Part shown: piece after piece, positions 5,222-5,644 of the stretch
Position numbering within the stretch: position 1 is the stretch's first letter
How the letters are laid out: the number at the start of each line of letters is the position of its first letter
Position numbers and translations under genes: made by a program
Notes under the pieces: generated by a model
Databases searched by the model: none
Seen by the model: the letters and a program-made list of their open reading frames with translations, nothing else
Told to the model about the DNA's origin: nothing
Source: Rubritepida sp.
GTDB taxonomy: Bacteria > Pseudomonadota > Alphaproteobacteria > Acetobacterales > Acetobacteraceae
NCBI GenBank assembly: GCA_014376425.1
Contig: JACMRO010000563.1
Coordinates: forward strand, 1 to 5,644
Direction: 5' to 3'
DNA length: 5,644 nt

Positions 5222-5644
5222 GAGGTGGGGCAGGGCTAGGTACTCGCGGCTCTGCATCTCGTTCAGCCGTGATGCCGTGCGCTCGAACATGGCCGCGTTC
5301 TCACCCCGCTGGTAGAGCGTGTCGGGGGCCGCGGCGGCACTGGCCAGGAGCTTGCAGCGGGCCTCGTACAGCGCGTCGATCAGCGTGACGAAGCGGCGCG
5401 CGCGGTCGAAATTCTCCGGGCTGAGACGTGGAATGCCGTCGATCAGCACGGTATGGAAGGCCTGGGCGACCGCCAGATAGTCGGCCGGGCCGAGCGGGCG
5501 GCCGCACAGGTCATCGAAGTCGAAACGGGCCACGCCGCGCGCGGTCTGCGGCACCACCACCTCCCGGTTCAGCACGATCAACGCAGTGGGTTTGCCCCGC
5601 GCATTGTCCGGCAACTCCTCGAACGCCGCGTCCATCGCACGCTC
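5216..5644 (-). CDS. zapE: Cell division protein ZapE / AFG1-family ATPase, C-terminal part
   Basis: This is the C-terminal 142 residues of an AFG1-like AAA+ ATPase. In E. coli the homologue ZapE acts at the division septum with FtsZ; mitochondrial AFG1/LACE1 is involved in protein quality control. The identifying segments are NREVVVPQTARGVARFDFDD, LCGRPLGPADYLAVAQAFHT, VLIDGIPRLSPENFDRARRF, VTLIDALYEARCKLLASA and the end SRLNEMQSREYLALPHLA, all in family order. The frame is open to the right edge (residues ERA precede the first internal Met at 5635), so the start and the Walker A and B motifs lie outside the window. The C-terminus looks complete. In many Alphaproteobacteria zapE lies directly upstream of mdh; here about 3.2 kb and four genes separate them. 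Confidence 0.93.
   Translation of the reverse strand, partial: ERAMDAAFEELPDNARGKPTALIVLNREVVVPQTARGVARFDFDDLCGRPLGPADYLAVAQAFHTVLIDGIPRLSPENFDRARRFVTLIDALYEARCKLLASAAAAPDTLYQRGENAAMFERTASRLNEMQSREYLALPHLA

Noticed and set aside
1..5644. Mobile-element ends, tRNA genes, CRISPR repeats, riboswitches
   Set aside because: I looked on both strands and found no transposase or integrase fragment, long terminal repeats, tRNA-like cloverleaf, regularly spaced repeat or recognisable aptamer core.

Overview
This high-GC window reads as alphaproteobacterial chromosome, possibly Rhodospirillales or Acetobacteraceae. That placement rests on base composition, the protein sequences and gene content, not on a search. 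The clearest marker is zapE – mdh – sucC on one strand, an order common in Alphaproteobacteria, where it usually continues into sucD and the 2-oxoglutarate dehydrogenase genes.

Layout. Positions 1-1992 (minus strand) carry two TCA-cycle genes: malate dehydrogenase (mdh), then the beta subunit of succinyl-CoA synthetase (sucC), which is cut by the left edge. They are 31 bases apart and probably co-transcribed. A 297-base intergenic stretch with an imperfect inverted repeat separates mdh from a plus-strand gene for a short-chain polyhydroxyalkanoate (PHB) depolymerase-like esterase (2290-3285). A G/C-rich hairpin lies between that gene and a convergent minus-strand gene (3311-3895) for an unrecognised, probably secreted, Arg/Pro/Ser/Ala-rich protein with four C-terminal cysteines. 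The 5' end of that gene is odd: the only strong Shine-Dalgarno sequence serves an 18-codon frame that overlaps it out of phase. Next come a LysR-family regulator (minus) and a divergent DUF1127 small protein (plus), sharing an AT-rich promoter region of about 105 bases. The right edge holds the C-terminal part of zapE (minus), convergent with the DUF1127 gene.

How it fits together. The core is housekeeping: oxaloacetate/malate interconversion, succinyl-CoA/succinate interconversion, and an AFG1-type ATPase. The roughly 3.2 kb between zapE and mdh holds four accessory genes: a storage-polymer or ester hydrolase, a secreted protein, a LysR regulator and a DUF1127 protein. I see no transposase, integrase, tRNA, CRISPR array or target-site duplication around them. 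There is no clear sign of a new multi-gene system. The best leads are the out-of-phase start of the secreted-protein gene and the accessory block interrupting zapE-mdh.
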